DNA of 64,000 nucleotides, from the NCBI GenBank assembly GCA_017403955.1, contig JAFRDH010000007.1:1-64000 (forward strand), given 5' to 3'. Below, in pieces: positions 1 through 8,864 of this stretch. A program made the position numbers and the translations under genes. Every line of letters starts with the position of its first letter. Position 1 is the first letter of the stretch. This DNA is from Mogibacterium sp. (GTDB taxonomy: Bacteria > Bacillota > Clostridia > Peptostreptococcales > Anaerovoracaceae). The notes beneath the pieces are model-generated. The model did no database searches. It saw only the letters and a program-made list of their open reading frames with translations, and had not been told where the DNA came from.

Positions 1-1
1 A

Positions 2-256
2 CTCGTAGGAGCTGCAGAAGGAGAGGCAGCAGGCCTCGCTGCAGAGACAGTAGCTCTCGGAGATCCTACATTTGCAGGGTGTCTGGCAGGAGTTTCGTTG
101 AAACTCCCATGCTACCATATATGCGAGCCTGAGATCAAAGAGGAGATCGATGAGGCTGTATATGATGAACAGATCAGCATGATGGAAATGGTGCTGGATG
201 TAGACGACATTTGCGATGAGATGAATGCGATTCGCGAACAGGTCGCTGAAGCTTAA
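2..256 (+). CDS. grdA: Glycine reductase selenoprotein A, C-terminal part (cut by window edge)
   Basis: An open frame entering from the left edge encodes 84 residues ending in ...REQVAEA. The segments [33 protein letters not shown] and the closing IREQ region match what I know of GrdA, the small selenoprotein of glycine/sarcosine/betaine reductase that carries the carboxymethyl group as a Se-ether and passes it to component C. The selenocysteine codon of the family lies in the N-terminal third, so it is upstream of this window. Downstream trxB, trxA, grdC and grdD support the call. Compared with the GrdA sequences I remember, this tail has extra cysteines (in AGCLAG, LPCYHIC and DDIC). The start is not visible. 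Confidence 0.93.
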   Translation, partial: LVGAAEGEAAGLAAETVALGDPTFAGCLAGVSLKLPCYHICEPEIKEEIDEAVYDEQISMMEMVLDVDDICDEMNAIREQVAEA

Positions 257-268
257 TTAAATATCTAT

Positions 269-322
269 GGGAACAGTGTCGTTCTTGGGGAAATACTTTA
301 CATTAAGAACGACACTGCTCCC
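269..322 (+). terminator. Strong hairpin between grdA and trxB
   Basis: An 18-base arm at 269-286 pairs with 305-322 (17 of 18 positions) around an 18-base loop. It begins 12 bases after the grdA stop. No run of T follows, so it is not a textbook intrinsic terminator. It may be a partial terminator or an mRNA-stabilising 3' hairpin that lets grdA be made in excess over trxB and the genes beyond. The fold is seen directly; the role is inferred. Confidence 0.6.
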
Positions 323-387
323 CGGATCAGCAACAGTTTGTTGCAGCAAAAGTATTACAAGAGCAAAATATCATGGAGGTGAGCCAC

Positions 388-1341
388 ATGAAAACTTATG
401 ACATCGTGATCATCGGAGGCGGCCCTGCAGGTCTTTCAGCAGGACTGTACGCAGGAAGAGCTAAGATGAGCACACTGATTATTGAACAGCAGAAATACGG
501 CGGACAAATCGTAATTACTGATGAGCTGGAGAACTATCCGGGCTCAATTGAAGGTGAAACCGGACCATCGCTTATCGCTCGTATGGTTGCTCAGTGCGAT
601 AAGTTCGGATGCGAAAGAGTTGAAGACACTGTCACTGACGTTGAACTCGAAGGTGACATCAAGATAATCAAGGGAATCAGAGATGAGTATCAGGCTAAGG
701 CTGTTATCATCACAGGCGGAGCTACTCATACTACTATCGGATGCCCTGGAGAAAAAGAATTTACAGGTAAGGGTGTATCATACTGTGCAACATGTGATGC
801 TGCATTCTTCGAAGACTTCGAAGTATATGTAGTAGGCGGCGGAGATGCAGCAGTTGAAGAAGCTATGTATCTGACAAAGTTTGCAAGAAAGGTTACTCTT
901 ATCCACAGAAGAGATCAGCTCAGAGCAGCAAGATCCATTCAGGAGAAGGCTTTTGCGAATGAGAAGATGGAATTCATGTGGAATACAACAATCGAAGAAA
1001 TCAAGGGTGACGGAATCGTTACAAGCATGATCGTTAAGGATACAAAGACCGGCGAGACCAGAGAGATCTTTGCTGATGAAGAAGACGGCACATTCGGAAT
1101 TTTCGTATTCATCGGATTCAAGCCGCTCTCAACTATCTACGAAGGCAAGATCGATATGGAGAGAGGTTACATCCTTACTGACGATGATATGCATACTAAT
1201 ATCCCTGGCGTATTCGCTGCAGGAGATATCCGCAAGAAGAGCCTGAGACAGGTAGTTACAGCTGCTGCTGACGGAGCTATTGCAGCTACACAGGCAGGTA
1301 AGTACATCGAAGAGCTGGCAGGAACAGCTTATAAATACTAA
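388..1341 (+). CDS. trxB: Thioredoxin reductase of the glycine reductase system
   Basis: NADPH:thioredoxin reductase, 317 residues, the usual size of the low-Mr bacterial enzyme. The FAD-binding GGGPAG is at residues 10-15, the redox-active CATC at 133-136, and the second nucleotide fold carries GGGD followed by HRRDQLRA, which in this family binds the 2'-phosphate of NADPH. The chosen ATG at 388 lies 7 bases after a GGAGGTGA ribosome site; an in-frame ATG at 373 sits before that site and is rejected. With trxA directly downstream it should supply electrons to selenoprotein A during glycine reduction in the cytoplasm. Confidence 0.96.
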   Translation: MKTYDIVIIGGGPAGLSAGLYAGRAKMSTLIIEQQKYGGQIVITDELENYPGSIEGETGPSLIARMVAQCDKFGCERVEDTVTDVELEGDIKIIKGIRDEYQAKAVIITGGATHTTIGCPGEKEFTGKGVSYCATCDAAFFEDFEVYVVGGGDAAVEEAMYLTKFARKVTLIHRRDQLRAARSIQEKAFANEKMEFMWNTTIEEIKGDGIVTSMIVKDTKTGETREIFADEEDGTFGIFVFIGFKPLSTIYEGKIDMERGYILTDDDMHTNIPGVFAAGDIRKKSLRQVVTAAADGAIAATQAGKYIEELAGTAYKY

Positions 1342-1383
1342 TCACATTCATTACATTATTTAAGATATGAGGAGGACATAATA

Positions 1384-1701
1384 ATGTTAGAAGTTGATAA
1401 GAAAACTTTTGAAGAAGAGGTTCTTCAGGCTGAAGGTTACGTAGTAGTAGATTTCTACGGCGATGGATGCGTTCCATGCGCTGCTCTTATGCCACATGTA
1501 CACGCTCTTGCTGATCAGTATGGCGACAAACTCAAATTTGCTGCACTGAACACAACAAAGGCAAGAAGAGTTGCTATCGGACAGAAGGTAATGGGTCTTC
1601 CTGTAATTGCTGTTTATAAGGATGGCGAGAAGGTCGAAGAACTCGTTAAGGATGATGCTACACCTGAAGCTGTTAAGGCAATGGTTGAGAAATACGTATA
1701 A
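1384..1701 (+). CDS. trxA: Thioredoxin with GCVPC active site
   Basis: Thioredoxin of 105 residues. The active site is Gly-Cys29-Val-Pro-Cys32 in place of the usual Trp-Cys-Gly-Pro-Cys. Atypical GC(V/E)PC sites are known for thioredoxins of glycine-reducing clostridia, so this is a specialised electron donor and not a housekeeping thioredoxin. The cis-proline loop MGLPVIAV is present. The start follows a GAGGAGG site. It lies 42 bases after trxB and 47 before grdC, so it is very likely co-transcribed with both. Role: reducing the oxidised selenoprotein A after acetyl transfer. Confidence 0.95.
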   Translation: MLEVDKKTFEEEVLQAEGYVVVDFYGDGCVPCAALMPHVHALADQYGDKLKFAALNTTKARRVAIGQKVMGLPVIAVYKDGEKVEELVKDDATPEAVKAMVEKYV

Positions 1702-1748
1702 GTCAGAGCAGGCGTCTTTGTGACCACATAATACATAGGAGAATTACT

Positions 1749-3293
1749 ATGAGTGATTATGCAGTAATAAGAGGTGCCAGCTATACTCTGGCACATACAC
1801 CTGATATGGTAATCCATGACGGAGCTACTCAGGTAACAGAGAGAATCGTTAATCCGGACGGAGATTATCTCAAGGAGCTGCCAAAGCACCTGAGAAGCTT
1901 TGAAGATGTTGTTAAATATGCTCCTAATCAGGCATATATCGGCAACATCAATAACGAAGAACTCAAGGCTATTCCTTTCCCTTGGTATGAACAGCCGATG
2001 GATACTACTGAGAGAACCGGCCGTTATGGAGAAATTATGCCTGAAGATGAGTATTACGGACTCATGCAGATCTGCGATACATTCGACCTCGTTGAGCTCG
2101 AAGCAGGATTTGCAGCATCTGTAAAGGAAAAACTCGCTGCGCACGGCATGTTTACTGAAGCTCAGGTCGCAGTTCTTGACAAGAATGCAAAGTTCACAGA
2201 AGAAAGCCTTGCTGAAGTAGTAGCAGACGGCGGTTGCGGACTTTATTTTAATGATAAGCTTGTAGGCGTTGTTAAGAAGGCTCACGATGTAGACGTTAAC
2301 CTTTCTGCTCACGTAATGCTTGAGAATATCTCCAGCAAAGCTACAAGTGTACTTTCACTTCTTCACCTCGTCAGAGTAACAGGAATCGACCCTGCTGAAG
2401 TTGATTATGTTATCGACTGTGCTGAGGAAGCATGCGGCGATATGAACCAGAGAGGCGGCGGCAACTTTGCTAAGGCTGCAGCTGAGATCGCCGGTCTTGT
2501 AAATGCTACAGGATCCGACACAAGAGGATTCTGCGCAGGTCCTGCACACGCACTGCTTAACGCAGCTGCACTTGTTAAGTCAGGAACATTTAAGAACGTA
2601 GTGGTGACCGCTGGTGGTTGTACTGCCAAGCTCGGAATGAACGGCAAGAGCCATGTTGACAAGGGTCTCCCGATCCTTGAAGACTGTCTTGCAGGCTTTT
2701 CGGTCCTGATCAGTGAGAACAACGGCACTGATCCGATCATCAGAAGCGACATTGTCGGAAGACATACGGTTGGTACAGGCTCATCCCCACAGGCGGTCAT
2801 CAGCTCGCTCGTAACTGATCCGCTTGACAGAGCAGGTCTTAAGATCACTGATGTTGATAAGTTCGCACCTGAGATGCAGAACCCGGATATCACCAAGCCT
2901 GCCGGCGCCGGAGATGTTCCTGAAGCTAACTACAAGATGATCGCAGCTCTCGGCGTTAAGAGAGGTGACATCGAGAAGAAGGAACTCGCAAGCTTCATCG
3001 TTGACCATGGAATGAAGGGCTGGGCACCAACTCAGGGACACATTCCGTCAGGCGTTCCATTCATGGGACCATGCAGAGACCTGATGCTCGACGGATCAAT
3101 TTCAAGAGCAATGGTTATCGGAAAAGGAAGCCTCTTCCTTGGAAGAATGACAAACCTGTTCGATGGTGTATCCTTCGTTATCGAAGCTAACAAGGGACAG
3201 GGCGAAGGTGGTTCAGGCGTATCTGAAGAAGAAGTAAAGAGCCTGATCGCTAACGCACTGAAGGATTTTGCAGCCGGACTTCTGGCAGAGTAA
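1749..3293 (+). CDS. grdC: Glycine/sarcosine/betaine reductase component C, beta subunit
   Basis: A 514-residue protein matching GrdC, the larger subunit of component C, which receives the carboxymethyl group from selenoprotein A and with GrdD turns it into acetyl phosphate. The family has a thiolase/FabH-like fold; Cys262 in the motif GFCAGPAHAL is a good candidate for its thiol nucleophile. Length and the N-terminal block (YAVIRGASYTLAHTPDMV) are as expected. The ATG follows an AGGAG site. The stop is 11 bases before the grdD start, with a second strong ribosome site (AAAGGAGG) between them. The assignment is firm; the Cys262 role is inferred from the fold. Confidence 0.95.
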   Translation: MSDYAVIRGASYTLAHTPDMVIHDGATQVTERIVNPDGDYLKELPKHLRSFEDVVKYAPNQAYIGNINNEELKAIPFPWYEQPMDTTERTGRYGEIMPEDEYYGLMQICDTFDLVELEAGFAASVKEKLAAHGMFTEAQVAVLDKNAKFTEESLAEVVADGGCGLYFNDKLVGVVKKAHDVDVNLSAHVMLENISSKATSVLSLLHLVRVTGIDPAEVDYVIDCAEEACGDMNQRGGGNFAKAAAEIAGLVNATGSDTRGFCAGPAHALLNAAALVKSGTFKNVVVTAGGCTAKLGMNGKSHVDKGLPILEDCLAGFSVLISENNGTDPIIRSDIVGRHTVGTGSSPQAVISSLVTDPLDRAGLKITDVDKFAPEMQNPDITKPAGAGDVPEANYKMIAALGVKRGDIEKKELASFIVDHGMKGWAPTQGHIPSGVPFMGPCRDLMLDGSISRAMVIGKGSLFLGRMTNLFDGVSFVIEANKGQGEGGSGVSEEEVKSLIANALKDFAAGLLAE

Positions 3294-3304
3294 AGGAGGG
3301 CGAA

Positions 3305-4462
3305 ATGGCTCAGAATATACAGAAACTGATCGCTGAGACCTTCCTTGAAATGGCAAACGGGCTTGAAAGTGGCAGCTATGGCAAACGTCCTAAGATCGCG
3401 CTTACCGGAATGGGAAGTGAGCACGGCGAGGAGAATTCGATGCAGGCAGCTCTTATGGCAGCCCGCGAAGGCATCGATGTATATTATATCGGAACTCTGG
3501 AGGCTGAAGGCGTCACAACTGTAAAGGTTGATGATGATGAGGCCGGTCATAAGAAGATGGAAGAGCTCCTCGAGAGCGGAGAAGTTGACGCTGCAGTCAC
3601 AATGCATTATCCGTTCCCAATCGGAGTTTCCACTGTAGGAAGAGTTCTTACTCCTGCCAGAGGAAAGGAAATGTTCATTGCCAACACTACCGGTACCTCA
3701 AGTGCCGACAGAATCGAGGGAATGATCAAGAATGCGGTTTACGGCATCATAACAGCTAAGGCTTGTGGTGTTGAGGATCCTTCAATCGGAATCCTTAACG
3801 TAGATGGCGCAAGACAGACCGAAAAGGCTCTCAAGGAACTTGCTGATGGCGGATATCCGATCAGATTTGCTGAATCATCAAGAGCTGACGGCGGATGTGT
3901 TATGAGAGGAAATGACCTTCTTCAGGGAACTCCTGATATCATGGTCACAGATTCTCTGACAGGAAACGTTCTCGTCAAGATGATGTCTGCTTATCAGACA
4001 GGCGGCAGCTTCGAAGCAACAGGCTACGGATATGGTCCTGGAATCGGAGAAGGTTATGACAGACTCGTTATGATCATCTCAAGAGCTTCCGGTGCTCCGG
4101 TAATTGCAGGAGCTCTCCGCTATGCAGCTCAGCTCGTTCGCGGAAAAGTCTTCGAAATAGCTGCAAAGGAATTTGCTGCAGCTAATAAGGCAGGTCTTCA
4201 GGATATTCTCAAGGCAAGAAAGGCAGCCGCAAAGCCTGCAGCTGCTGCTGAAGAAGAGGTTACAGCACCTCCATCAGAAATCGTTACTGCTCAGATCGCA
4301 GGTATCGAGGTCATGGATCTTGAAGATGGAGTACAGGCTCTTTGGAAGAAGGGTATCTATGCTGAGAGCGGAATGGGATGCACCGGACCTATCATCCGTG
4401 TATCCGACGCAAATCTCGATAAGGCTAAGGAAATTCTTACTGAAGCAGGATTTATAAGTTAG
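3305..4462 (+). CDS. grdD: Glycine/sarcosine/betaine reductase component C, alpha subunit
   Basis: GrdD, 385 residues, related to PlsX-type phosphate acyltransferases. It catalyses the last step of glycine reduction, phosphorolysis of the acetyl thioester to acetyl phosphate. Cys359 has been described as the active-site thiol of the Eubacterium acidaminophilum enzyme; counting back from the stop, the cysteine of GMGCTGPIIR here is also residue 359. An alanine/proline-rich linker (about 300-320) separates the PlsX-like body from the C-terminal part bearing this cysteine. It ends the grd transcript; a large hairpin follows. Confidence 0.95.
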   Translation: MAQNIQKLIAETFLEMANGLESGSYGKRPKIALTGMGSEHGEENSMQAALMAAREGIDVYYIGTLEAEGVTTVKVDDDEAGHKKMEELLESGEVDAAVTMHYPFPIGVSTVGRVLTPARGKEMFIANTTGTSSADRIEGMIKNAVYGIITAKACGVEDPSIGILNVDGARQTEKALKELADGGYPIRFAESSRADGGCVMRGNDLLQGTPDIMVTDSLTGNVLVKMMSAYQTGGSFEATGYGYGPGIGEGYDRLVMIISRASGAPVIAGALRYAAQLVRGKVFEIAAKEFAAANKAGLQDILKARKAAAKPAAAAEEEVTAPPSEIVTAQIAGIEVMDLEDGVQALWKKGIYAESGMGCTGPIIRVSDANLDKAKEILTEAGFIS

Positions 4463-4490
4463 GGTTAAACCTTCATAAATACTTTGTTCG

Positions 4491-4547
4491 GCTGCACCGG
4501 CTCTGGCATATATGAACTCGATCACATATATGCAGGGCCGGTGTAGC
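4491..4547 (+). terminator. Hairpin after grdD
   Basis: Arms 4491-4514 and 4525-4547 pair almost throughout, apart from two interruptions (one bulge), with a 10-base loop. They follow the grdD stop by 28 bases. There is no clear T tract after it, so termination efficiency is uncertain, but a separate promoter for the selC-selA-selB unit begins 50 bases later. Confidence 0.6.
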
Positions 4548-4596
4548 TAATCTCCTGAATACTTGAAATGAGAGGTGTTTCAACTCACTAGATGTA

Positions 4597-4625
4597 TTGA
4601 TACTTATAGCTTTTTTTGATATTAT
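4597..4625 (+). promoter_or_regulatory. Sigma-A type promoter for selC-selA-selB
   Basis: TTGATA at 4597-4602, a 17-base spacer, and TATTAT at 4620-4625 form a near-consensus housekeeping promoter. Its start site would be about 4632, some 30 bases before the tRNA-Sec 5' end, and it would drive the tRNA and both protein genes as one transcript. Confidence 0.75.
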
Positions 4626-4661
4626 TAGAAAGCGCGATTCAAATAATTCGCGCGGCGACCT

Positions 4662-4759
4662 GGGGGTAGATAGGTGCTGGTGTGCCTCGCGGTCTTCAAA
4701 ACCGTTTGCAGGGGGTTAGGAGCCTCCCGGGTGGGTTCGATTCCCACATACTCCCGCCA
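4662..4759 (+). tRNA. selC: Selenocysteine tRNA, anticodon TCA
   Basis: A 98-base tRNA with the hallmarks of bacterial tRNA-Sec. The anticodon TCA is at 4696-4698 in a 7-base loop on a GCGGT/ACCGT stem. The D stem has six pairs (two G-U), the variable arm is long and G/C-rich (about 4708-4730), and the T arm is GTGGG/CCCAC with a TTCGATT loop. G4756 is the discriminator and CCA is encoded. The acceptor stem has seven pairs; the eighth position (4669 with 4748) is G opposite A, where the family normally has eight pairs. It reads UGA as selenocysteine with SelA and SelB, encoded just downstream. Confidence 0.96.
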
Positions 4760-4822
4760 ATTTTTATTAACTTGCGTTCCGTGGGCATGCCCGGGACGGC
4801 ATTTTACCGGAGGTCGGGAACA

Positions 4823-6280
4823 ATGAATAAGAATGAATTACTTAGAAGACTCCCTAAGATTGACGATGTTCTCAAAGAGGGGTCTCTTGTTGTATTAGCA
4901 GAAGAATCAAGTACTCTTCTTGTTACTGAAGCCGTTCGCGGAGTCATAGGAGATCTGAGGAAGACGATTCTCGGACTCGATGAGGAAGGTGCTGCAGGCT
5001 TCGATGTGGATGTGCTTTCCGCAGGACGTATTGCAGAGCTTGCGGCTGGTTGGCTTGCAGAAGATGAAGCAATGAATCTGTATCCTGTTATAAATGCTAC
5101 AGGAACGATCCTTCATACCAACCTGGGAAGAGCTCCTCTTTGCGAGGATGCAGTTGAAAATGTTGCAAGAGTTTCTCGCGGTTATTCTGATCTGGAATAC
5201 AACGTAGCCAAAGGCAAGAGAGGATCAAGACATGATCTTGTTGGTGATCTTATTGCTGAACTTACCGGAGCTGAGGATGCAATGGTAGTCAACAACAATG
5301 CTGCCGCGACAATGATCGTGCTGGCTTCGATGGGCGCAGGCAAAGAGATCATAGTCTCCAGAGGTGAACTCGTTGAGATCGGCGGAGCCTTCCGTATTCC
5401 GGATATTATGATGCAGTCAGGTGCTTATCTTCAGGAAGTCGGCACCAGCAACAAGACCAAGATCAGCGACTATGAGAACGCGATCATGACAAAAGAGAAG
5501 CTTGCTTCCGGAGACTGGAGACGCCTGGACCCTCGTCATGGCGAGAGATTTGAGACCGGAGCACTGATGAAGGTGCACAAATCCAACTATGACATCGTAG
5601 GCTTTACAGAAGAAGCGGAGCTTGAAGAACTTGTTGCTCTGGGCAAGAAATACGATCTCCCTGTCATTTTCGATATGGGGAACGGCCTGATGCTCGATAT
5701 GAGCGAGTATGGATTAAGCGAACCTAATGTACCGGCATCACTTGCAACAGGAATAGATGTTATCCTGTTCAGCGGTGACAAGCTTTTGGGCGGACCGCAG
5801 GCAGGTATCATAGTAGGCAAGAAGAAATACATCAGCAAAATGAAAAAGCATCCTCTTGCGAGAGCGATGAGAGTCGACAAGATGACCTTTGCTGCACTAG
5901 AGGCAACTCTTGCCAAATACAAAGACCCTAAGATCGCACTGCGTGATATCCCTATTCTTGATATGATTTCATCCAGCTCAGAAGAAATGAAAGAAAGGGC
6001 CGGTCGCCTTGCGGCTGTGATCAAAAAGGTCAATCCAACGCTGGACCTTGAGCTCGTACCGGTTCTCGATCAGATCGGAGGTGGTTCTGCTCCGATGGTC
6101 AGACTTCCTGGCTGGGCGGTTTCTGTGCGTGACGGCAGGAAATCTGCAGATAACACAGAAAGAAGGCTCCGCAAGGCTGATGTCCCGGTAATAGCCAGGA
6201 TCAGTGACGATAAATTGCTTCTCTGCGTCAGGACTATTGCAGAGAGCGAACTTGAGACAGTTGCAGAGGCACTCAGATGA
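4823..6280 (+). CDS. selA: L-seryl-tRNA(Sec) selenium transferase
   Basis: PLP enzyme of 485 residues that converts Ser-tRNA(Sec) to Sec-tRNA(Sec) using selenophosphate. The PLP lysine is in FSGDKLLGGPQ (Lys320), and the N-terminal INATGTILHTNLGRAPL block is typical of SelA. I chose the ATG at 4823 because a GGAGGT site lies about 8 bases upstream; the open frame extends further back but would run through the tRNA gene. The stop overlaps the selB start by four bases (ATGA), implying coupled translation. selD, needed to make selenophosphate, is not in this window. Confidence 0.97.
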   Translation: MNKNELLRRLPKIDDVLKEGSLVVLAEESSTLLVTEAVRGVIGDLRKTILGLDEEGAAGFDVDVLSAGRIAELAAGWLAEDEAMNLYPVINATGTILHTNLGRAPLCEDAVENVARVSRGYSDLEYNVAKGKRGSRHDLVGDLIAELTGAEDAMVVNNNAAATMIVLASMGAGKEIIVSRGELVEIGGAFRIPDIMMQSGAYLQEVGTSNKTKISDYENAIMTKEKLASGDWRRLDPRHGERFETGALMKVHKSNYDIVGFTEEAELEELVALGKKYDLPVIFDMGNGLMLDMSEYGLSEPNVPASLATGIDVILFSGDKLLGGPQAGIIVGKKKYISKMKKHPLARAMRVDKMTFAALEATLAKYKDPKIALRDIPILDMISSSSEEMKERAGRLAAVIKKVNPTLDLELVPVLDQIGGGSAPMVRLPGWAVSVRDGRKSADNTERRLRKADVPVIARISDDKLLLCVRTIAESELETVAEALR

Positions 6281-8193
6281 AAAACATAATTATCGGTACA
6301 GCCGGTCACGTTGATCACGGCAAGACCAGACTTATCAAAGCTCTTTCCGGTATCGACACAGACCGCCTTGAAGAAGAAAAGAAACGCGGTATCACGATAG
6401 AACTCGGATTTGCACACATCCCGAATGATGCCGGTTATAACATTGGAGTCATCGATGTTCCGGGACACGAGAAGTTCATCAAGAACATGCTCGCCGGAAT
6501 CGGAGGAATCGATTTTGTACTATTTGTCGTGGCTGCTGATGAGGGCATCATGCCTCAAACCAGAGAGCACTTTGAGATCCTCAAGGCGCTTGGCATCGAT
6601 GACGGGATCATAGCTGTCACTAAGACAGATATGGTAGACGAAGAGTGGCTTGAGATGTTGCTCGAAGAGGTGACGGATTATTTCAAAGGTTCATTCCTTG
6701 AGGGCAAACCGGTCATTCCTGTCAGCGCTGCTACAGGAGAGAATATAGAACTTCTCAAGGAAGAGATCATCAGGAAATGTGACCGTGAGAATAAGCGCCG
6801 CGAAGAGAAAGAACTGTTCCGCCTTCCTGTAGACAGAGTCTTTACAATGTCCGGATTCGGAACAGTCGTTACAGGTACTCTTGTTGACGGGACCGTCAAA
6901 GTCGGCGATGATGTTATGGTCTATCCGCACATGGGAGAGGGTGCAGGCGGATCTGACGGCAAGAAAGCAAGGATCAGGGGGATCCAGACTTACGGCAAAG
7001 AGACTGACACGGCAATCGCCGGTCAGAGAACGGCGATCAATCTCAGTGGTATCAGCAAGGATGACATAGACAGAGGTGATGTTCTTGCTGTCAAAGGTGC
7101 TGTATGTGTGACCAATATGATCGATGTCAGACTGAATATGTTCAGTTCTTCGGACAGGATCATCCTCAATAACAGCCGTGTACATCTCTATGCGGGATCG
7201 GATGAAGTACTTTGCAAGGTAGTTCTCCTCGACAGAGATGCTCTGGCTGCCGAAGAAGAATGCTATGCTCAGCTCAGACTTGAAGAGCCTATGGCACTTA
7301 GAAGAGGCGACAGATTCATTGTCAGATTCTATTCGCCGATCATTACGATCGGAGGAGGTATCGTGCTGGATACGCTCCCTGAGAAACATAAAAGAAACAG
7401 ACCTGAGATCCTCGAGAGACTTGATGTGCTGAATGAGGGTAATATAAAGGACATAGTGATCATGAAGACCGGCGAACGCCGCTTCATGAAGCAGGAAGAG
7501 CTTGCCTGCGAACTCGGACTTCTTGAAACGGAGATGGAGAAAATCGTCAGCGAGATCGATGACGTTATCGTTCTCAGTGACAGAACGCTTATCAGCAGTG
7601 ACAAATACAACAGACTCAAAGAGTCGCTTGAGAGCATCATAAACACGTATCATGAAGCCAATCCTCTCGCAGACGGTATACCGAGGCAGGAGCTTCTGTC
7701 CCGTCTTCGTACACAGTGGTTTATCAATGATGACAAGTTGTTGTTATCTATGATAAGATATCTTCTCGATGCCGGGGTGATCGTTGACAAGGGCAAGTCT
7801 ATCGCGCTCAGCGGATTCAAGATCGAATATACTGCCGAGCAGCGCGCTCTCAGAGACAAGATCGCTGCAATGTATGATGATGCCGGAATCGAGATGATCA
7901 GGACTGATGAAGTCCTTGCAATGAACAAAGATAAGGGTATCGTGAATGCGATCCTTTCCGAACTGGCTGATGAAGGTAAGATAATCAAGATCAATCCTTC
8001 GTATTATATATCAGCCGGAGGATGGCAGATTGCTCTCGATACTGTGATGTCTTTTGGCGGAGAGTTCACATTGGCGGATTTCAGGGACAAACTCGGCACT
8101 TCCCGCAAATATGCCGCAGAGATACTTCCTGCATTTGATAAAGCCGGGATCACTGTGTTCAACGGAACGAGCAGAGTCGCAATCAAAAAGTGA
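6277..8193 (+). CDS. selB: Selenocysteine-specific elongation factor
   Basis: SelB, 638 residues, delivers Sec-tRNA(Sec) to the ribosome at UGA codons followed by a SECIS hairpin. The EF-Tu-like GTPase domain shows G1 at residues 7-17 ([11 protein letters not shown]), G3 at 60-64 (DVPGH) and the TKTD specificity motif at 115-118. Two beta-barrel domains follow, and the region after about residue 400 fits the repeated winged helices that bind the SECIS RNA. It overlaps selA by four bases at its start and the next lipoprotein gene by four bases at its end. The length is typical of Gram-positive SelB. Confidence 0.97.
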   Translation: MKNIIIGTAGHVDHGKTRLIKALSGIDTDRLEEEKKRGITIELGFAHIPNDAGYNIGVIDVPGHEKFIKNMLAGIGGIDFVLFVVAADEGIMPQTREHFEILKALGIDDGIIAVTKTDMVDEEWLEMLLEEVTDYFKGSFLEGKPVIPVSAATGENIELLKEEIIRKCDRENKRREEKELFRLPVDRVFTMSGFGTVVTGTLVDGTVKVGDDVMVYPHMGEGAGGSDGKKARIRGIQTYGKETDTAIAGQRTAINLSGISKDDIDRGDVLAVKGAVCVTNMIDVRLNMFSSSDRIILNNSRVHLYAGSDEVLCKVVLLDRDALAAEEECYAQLRLEEPMALRRGDRFIVRFYSPIITIGGGIVLDTLPEKHKRNRPEILERLDVLNEGNIKDIVIMKTGERRFMKQEELACELGLLETEMEKIVSEIDDVIVLSDRTLISSDKYNRLKESLESIINTYHEANPLADGIPRQELLSRLRTQWFINDDKLLLSMIRYLLDAGVIVDKGKSIALSGFKIEYTAEQRALRDKIAAMYDDAGIEMIRTDEVLAMNKDKGIVNAILSELADEGKIIKINPSYYISAGGWQIALDTVMSFGGEFTLADFRDKLGTSRKYAAEILPAFDKAGITVFNGTSRVAIKK

Positions 8194-8756
8194 AGAAATA
8201 CAGATCAATACAACTATTATTAATAACATGGCTGCTGGTTTTGTCTCTTGCAGCATGCTCGCTGTCCGGTGCTGAAGCACAGGTCAGTGAAGACCTCGAA
8301 TCCATGAGGAATATCGGGTTTGATCAGGATACTACCGAAGAAATCATGGGAATGCTCGATGAAGACGGCAGGGAGGACTTTGCAGATTTTCTCAGCAAAG
8401 CGGGAGCTTATGAATTCAGGATCACAGGCAGCACCGAGACTGATGAGAACACGACCATCGTAACAGTCAGGATCAGGACATATTGTTTTGGCAGAGAATA
8501 TCTGAAAGCCTGGAATGAGTATCTTGAAGTAAAAGGCGAGGGTGACTTCGATCAGGCCGGATTCTATGAAATGATGATGGAGCGACTCGGCGATGTAGAG
8601 GATAAGACGTTCACGCAGGAAGTAGAAGTGACCTGCACCGATTCAGACGGTGATGGCGTATGGGAAACGGATACAGCTTCGAACTATCCGCTGCGCAATG
8701 CAATGCTCGGAGGACTGCTCGGTGAAATCGCATCACTTGTAGATATTGGGCAATAA
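8190..8756 (+). CDS. Small lipoprotein translationally coupled to selB, function unknown
   Basis: 188 residues starting at a GTG that overlaps the selB stop (GTGA). Residues 1-22 form a lipoprotein signal (two lysines, a hydrophobic run, then LAAC), so Cys23 is the likely lipidated residue and the protein would sit on the outer face of the membrane. The mature part is acidic, with a helix-rich region (EDLESMRNIGFDQDTTEEIMGML) and a beta-rich half resembling the small extracytoplasmic lipoproteins of clostridia. I do not recognise a family. The overlap suggests co-expression with selB, but no functional link to selenium can be read from the sequence. Confidence 0.75.
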   Translation: MKKYRSIQLLLITWLLVLSLAACSLSGAEAQVSEDLESMRNIGFDQDTTEEIMGMLDEDGREDFADFLSKAGAYEFRITGSTETDENTTIVTVRIRTYCFGREYLKAWNEYLEVKGEGDFDQAGFYEMMMERLGDVEDKTFTQEVEVTCTDSDGDGVWETDTASNYPLRNAMLGGLLGEIASLVDIGQ

Positions 8757-8793
8757 CTTGCACTTTACATATATGAATTATTTTTTAATGTGA

Positions 8794-8799
8794 TACAAT
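8794..8799 (+). promoter_or_regulatory. Extended -10 element upstream of the Mrp-type gene
   Basis: TACAAT at 8794-8799 preceded by TGA, giving an extended -10; no convincing -35 is seen. It lies between the two arms of a 10-base inverted repeat (8764-8773 and 8807-8816). Confidence 0.45.
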
Positions 8800-8864
8800 A
8801 CTGTAGTATATGTAAATTACTGATTTGTTTAGTAAATATATAAATAATTGTACGGAGGAATGAA

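Noticed and set aside
373..387. Earlier ATG for trxB.
   Set aside because: It lies before the ribosome site that clearly serves the ATG at 388.
4682..4822. N-terminal extension of the selA frame through the tRNA gene.
   Set aside because: The bases belong to tRNA-Sec, and a good ribosome site precedes the ATG at 4823.
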